64,000 nt of DNA from Cottoperca gobio (Eukaryota; Chordata; Actinopteri; Perciformes; Bovichtidae). The notes under the pieces were generated by a model. That model was not told where the DNA came from. It saw nothing but the letters and a program-made list of their open reading frames with translations, and did not search any database. This document shows positions 62,279 to 64,000 of the stretch, piece after piece. The translations under genes and the position numbers were made by a program. Each line of letters opens with the position of its first letter. Position 1 is the stretch's first letter. The stretch lies in NCBI RefSeq assembly GCF_900634415.1, contig NC_041377.1, forward strand, positions 9,808,501 through 9,872,500, given 5' to 3'.

Positions 62279-63887
62279 TTTGTTTGACAGTTCCACAGTA
62301 GAGTGGGATGATATGATACAGTAAAGATAAATTATTACCCGTCCCCATCTGTTTATCTGATCTAACTATAGAACATTCCACACAGATGAATAATGCTGCC
62401 TTCCAGCTCTATTCAGTAAAACATACTATTGGACGAAAGTTATCATGAAGTGTTCAATTGTAATCTTTTCAAATGTAGTTTTTTGGCAAGAAACTTAAAT
62501 AAATACACTTGTTTGAAGGAGAATATAAAATAGATATTATAGAGGAGACTTATGAGCTGTTTAACTTCCTAACAAAAACCAGTACGCAAACGTAGTAAAT
62601 GTAGAAGTAACAAAACAACATTTGAAGACCTCTGCCAGACGAATCAATAATAAGTCATTGTACAGCAAAATAACTGCTTTACATTCCTTGCATCTTTTCC
62701 TTTGAGCCAAAGAACAGCAGTATACCAGCCACATGGTAAACAAGAGATTCCTACTATAACTCTGTTTGTGGTGTGTCGGGATCAGACTGAGCTGCAAGCG
62801 GCCCAATTCTAAAATAAACTAAAATAAAGCAGAACACGGAGCGCTGCCCTGAATCAAGGAGCGGCCCCCGCACGACTCTCTGACACTGTTGGAGCTTTGT
62901 TTAGTTAAATCAGAACAACTGATCCGACTGGTTACAGAAGTCCCGGCTGCACGTCTCTGCTCATCCCCTTCATGCAGGCACAGGACACAAACAGCCGATA
63001 GATGCAGAGGATGAATTCTGAACTGTACATACAGTAGACTTTCATTAAATAACCTGCACTGCTGGTAGAAGAGCAACGCTCTTTGTGCACATTTCACACC
63101 CACACACCACATGAGGTGTATTTTCCAACCCAGCCAGTTCCACCTTTCAGTTACACCAAAGCAGGTTCTTCAGTTTAGCGATTGAGCAGAAAACTTCACC
63201 AAACAAACACGGGCTTTATCTAGATGTCTTCGGGTGACACTCTGAGTCACTCGGATGATATGCTCTGAATAAACAGAGTCTGACTGCAGAGATCAGAGAT
63301 CAGATGTGCTGTTTCTGTTGCCCTCAAACAAACAAGAGTAACATGAGACAAAGCAACAAGTTGGAGCAACTGTCAGGGTCACCTCATCTCTTCTTCTTCC
63401 ATCGCCAGAAAATAAAGACATTGTGTACTACAGTTAATTATGTAACACTGACCCTGGATCTGTCAAACATGATCGAATCTTTGCTTTGCTGAAATCTTGT
63501 CGCCCAATCAGCCTTTCATAAGTGTTTTCATTTGGTTCACGTTGTCGTTATGTTTTGTTTATGGCACAAATACTAAACCTTTGCTGACACAGTATTGTGT
63601 ATGTTAAAGAAAACCACCGGCGTGTCGTCACTGCAGTCATTCAGTGAAGCACAGAGAACCTCTGAAGGCTGACAATACAATTATTTCTGGGTTTTTATTG
63701 TATAATAATTAAATCATGTGAATAACTAAATCTTCCCAAAAGTTTTCTCTAAAACACGTTTTTCTTTTTAAATGAGTCCTGATGTTTCCATAACGTGAAG
63801 TGAAGCGAAGTGTTTTACCTTAAAGTCGAAGCTGCAGAGGCTGACTGCGTCGTCGCCGCCGCCATCCTTCCCTCTGTGTCTCCTCTT
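53169..63887 (-). CDS. net1: net1: RhoA guanine nucleotide exchange factor (gene span; 10 coding exons in window)
   Basis: Family knowledge: NET1 catalyses GDP/GTP exchange on RhoA (and RhoB) through its Dbl-homology domain; nuclear import restrains it and the short isoform is more cytosolic. In the sequence, ten coding exons with canonical acceptors and in-frame joins encode the protein. The short form is 557 residues (human short form 542). Domain order on the short form: isoform-specific start (1-31), conserved KRVRP basic region (32-67), linker with PPKRRNSMLWSE (68-122), DH domain (about 121-310, with ELSRGEQDLIEDLQLARK and SRLVKYPLLLKEIL), PH domain (about 340-455, with FLFTELLVLTRPVTRNE and FHKQQWLNC), a Ser-rich tail and the class I PDZ ligand ETMV. 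The Leu in KYPLLLKEIL that corresponds to human L321, required for exchange, is present. Exon 1 of the long form lies beyond 64000. I see no damage to the frame. ARHGEF3, the closest relative, fits less well because the N-terminal exons and the PDZ ligand are NET1-type. Confidence 0.96.
53729..53915 (-). CDS. net1: net1 exon: central PH domain
   Basis: Acceptor ttccttccag, donor gtgagatc. The exon reads KLHVFLFTELLVLTRPVTRN, then QVYRQPIPVHGLVLEDLQDG and GGSFRGAFSNADK, nearly identical to human NET1. It is 187 bases long and ends after codon position 1, matching the phase of the last exon. Confidence 0.95.
54071..54241 (-). CDS. net1: net1 exon: end of DH domain and start of PH domain
   Basis: Acceptor ggttttcag, donor gtgagaaaca. 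Its 57 codons read ITIMQGVLSDINMKKGESEC, then YYIDKLEYLDDRQRDPLIEQ and LLCHGELRNKSGT. It covers the last DH helix and the linker into PH strand 1. Confidence 0.95.
54338..54595 (-). CDS. net1: net1 exon: catalytic part of DH domain
   Basis: Acceptor cccctccag, donor gtaagtcgag. Its 86 codons include YCSNQLAAKALLDQKKQD, QDFLQRCLESPFSRKLDLWS and IPRSRLVKYPLLLKEILRHT, the most conserved DH helices that contact the Rho switch regions. The first Leu of LLKEIL aligns with human L321. Confidence 0.96.
54701..54874 (-). CDS. net1: net1 exon: N-terminal half of DH domain
   Basis: The acceptor lies in the sequence ctcccgtacacag, the donor is gtaagtgtcc. Its 58 codons read AYHDPMLKLSIMSEEELTHI, then GNLDAYIPLHEDLLAQLSK and IGQIVVNW. 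The read-through into the flanking intron (an open frame reaching 54904) is not coding. Confidence 0.96.
55087..55149 (-). CDS. net1: net1 exon: start of DH domain
   Basis: A small 63-base exon, acceptor cttcccttcctcag, reading AIFELSRGEQDLIEDLQLAR plus K. The donor is AAG|GTTTGTAC, weaker than the other net1 donors. Both neighbours join in phase 0. Confidence 0.94.
55593..55757 (-). CDS. net1: net1 exon: regulatory linker before DH domain
   Basis: Acceptor ctcccgatctgcag, donor gtgagaatc. Its 55 codons begin ASFRGDGKSPGVPQKP, continue through APTPPKRRNSMLWSETLDV and end STKEIKRQE. Human NET1 has PAKRRSSALWSE here, with Ser152 and Ser153 as PAK1 sites; the fish protein keeps the second Ser and has Asn for the first. 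Confidence 0.93.
55890..55997 (-). CDS. net1: net1 first exon common to both isoforms
   Basis: Acceptor ccctagctttttcag, donor gtaagctcc. Its 36 codons read EPSTKRVRPLGRVTSLASLI, then SPVKTGAVRRFGQTIQ, almost identical to human. KRVRP and VRR form basic patches of nuclear-localisation type. Either upstream start exon (58647 or 63819) joins it in phase 0. Confidence 0.95.
55998..58646 (-). other. net1: net1 intron between short-isoform exon and common exon
   Basis: About 2.65 kb. No further exon supported. It holds a minus-oriented CTCF-like match at 57288-57302. Several open frames on both strands around 56555-57341 lack domain signatures. Confidence 0.7.
57288..57302 (-). promoter_or_regulatory. 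CTCF-like motif (minus orientation)
   Basis: On the minus strand: tgCCACTAGAGGGC, matching the first 12 positions of the CTCF core CCASYAGRKGGC. Intronic in net1. Confidence 0.45.
58647..58739 (-). CDS. net1: net1 short-isoform (Net1A-type) first coding exon
   Basis: From the ATG at 58739 (context aaagctATGG) it reads MVAYDELGSLVPIKRTLQVI, then DDQNQASKDLE, ending at donor gtgagatgc. The human short isoform begins MVAHDE.GGLLPIKRTI, so the alternative start is conserved. It joins the common exon in phase 0, giving a 557-residue protein without the long form's N-terminal basic sequences, which in mammals gives weaker nuclear retention. An in-frame upstream codon TTG/GTG exists but the ATG matches human. 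Confidence 0.93.
58944..58952 (-). promoter_or_regulatory. net1: Candidate TATA box of the net1 short-isoform promoter
   Basis: AGTATAAAG on the minus strand, about 205 bases upstream of the short-isoform ATG. It would place transcription start near 58910-58920. A CT-rich stretch follows. A separate upstream non-coding exon cannot be excluded. Confidence 0.35.
60115..60345 (+). repeat. Possible old dispersed repeat or MITE
   Basis: 'cagggtacatccacacttta', 'acgtgtaacttctgctttgt' and 'gtagcctcagtaaagacaat' resemble a dispersed fish repeat that I recall only loosely. No terminal repeats were identified. Confidence 0.35.
61329..61341 (-). promoter_or_regulatory. CTCF-like motif (minus orientation)
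   Basis: On the minus strand: TCAGTAGATGGCA, matching CCASYAGRKGGCR except for the first base. Intronic in net1. Confidence 0.35.
62239..62277. repeat. (CA)n microsatellite
   Basis: About 19 uninterrupted CA units. Confidence 0.97.
63819..63887 (-). CDS. net1: net1 long-isoform exon 2
   Basis: Acceptor cgtctctccacag, donor gtaaaacac. Its 23 codons read KRRHRGKDGGGDDAVSLCSF plus DFK, aligned with human KRKRREKDDDVVSLSSLDLK just before EPSNKRVRP. The basic start is of nuclear-localisation type. It joins the common exon at 55997 in phase 0, skipping the short-isoform exon. The first exon of this form, which carries the long-form ATG, is beyond the window. Confidence 0.9.
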
Positions 63888-64000
63888 CTGTGGAGAGACG
63901 AACATGCAGGACGTCAGCTGGCAGACTCAACATGCATCACTACAACATGTTGCACAAGGAGAAGAGTCTGGAATACACAAACAATGCAACAGTTTTCCAG
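63888..64000 (-). other. net1: net1 intron 1 (3' end)
   Basis: Intronic sequence upstream of the long-isoform exon 2; nothing else seen. Confidence 0.6.

Larger units (their letters stand above)
58953..63818 (-). other. net1: net1 intron 2 of the long form
   Basis: About 4.9 kb, no further exon supported. It includes a possible old dispersed repeat (60115-60345), G runs near 60058 and 61360, a CTCF-like match (61329-61341) and a CA microsatellite (62239-62277). Confidence 0.65.

Overview
The window is a stretch of vertebrate nuclear DNA, almost certainly from a ray-finned (teleost, probably percomorph) fish. Three things point there. The exons have GT/AG introns, many of them only 100-500 bases long. 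Long CA/TG microsatellites are very common. The interspersed repeats are families I recognise from fish genomes: a non-LTR retrotransposon ending in a GATAAGCGG...GATGG tail, a second one ending in a (TTTGA)n tail, a ZMYM1-like hAT transposon, and dispersed repeats with 'gttagcatg', 'gcttagcttagc' and 'accaagatggcg' motifs.

Two protein-coding genes are present, in tail-to-tail (convergent) arrangement. At the left edge (405-1243, + strand) lie the last two coding exons of asb13, an ankyrin-repeat/SOCS-box substrate receptor for a Cullin-RING ubiquitin ligase. At the right (63887 down to 53169, - strand) lies nearly all of net1, a RhoA guanine nucleotide exchange factor with a DH-PH module and a C-terminal PDZ ligand. 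net1 keeps both alternative first-exon arrangements known in mammals. A long-isoform exon sits at 63819-63887, with exon 1 beyond the window. A short-isoform (Net1A-type) start exon sits at 58647-58739. Human chromosome 10p15 has the same convergent NET1/ASB13 arrangement, so the locus is conserved; the calmodulin-like genes that lie between them in human are not visible here.

Between the genes (about 3.3-51.9 kb) is roughly 48 kb in which I find no credible coding exon. It holds (a) two minisatellites, a 39/40-bp array near 4 kb and a 16-bp array with 56-bp higher-order periodicity near 9.4-10.2 kb; (b) more than fifteen CA/TG or TAA microsatellites; (c) a broken hAT transposon at 11.9-12.9 kb; (d) a nested pair of LINE fragments at 43.8-45.1 kb flanked by an unusually long 54-bp direct repeat; (e) several old dispersed repeats; (f) strong foldback hairpins at 0.73, 2.0 and 5.3 kb; and (g) sequence matches to the CTCF motif. 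The CTCF matches form a divergent pair just after asb13 (2461 minus, 3671 plus), with minus-oriented matches inside net1, a layout that could mark a chromatin boundary/loop.

The two genes act in different processes (ubiquitin-ligase targeting; RhoA activation) and nothing in the sequence suggests they cooperate. I saw no prokaryotic genes, CRISPR array, phage or operon-like system, and no convincing new multi-gene system. The features most worth a second look are the CTCF layout, the long LINE target-site duplication, the higher-order minisatellite, the hairpins and the net1 isoform structure.
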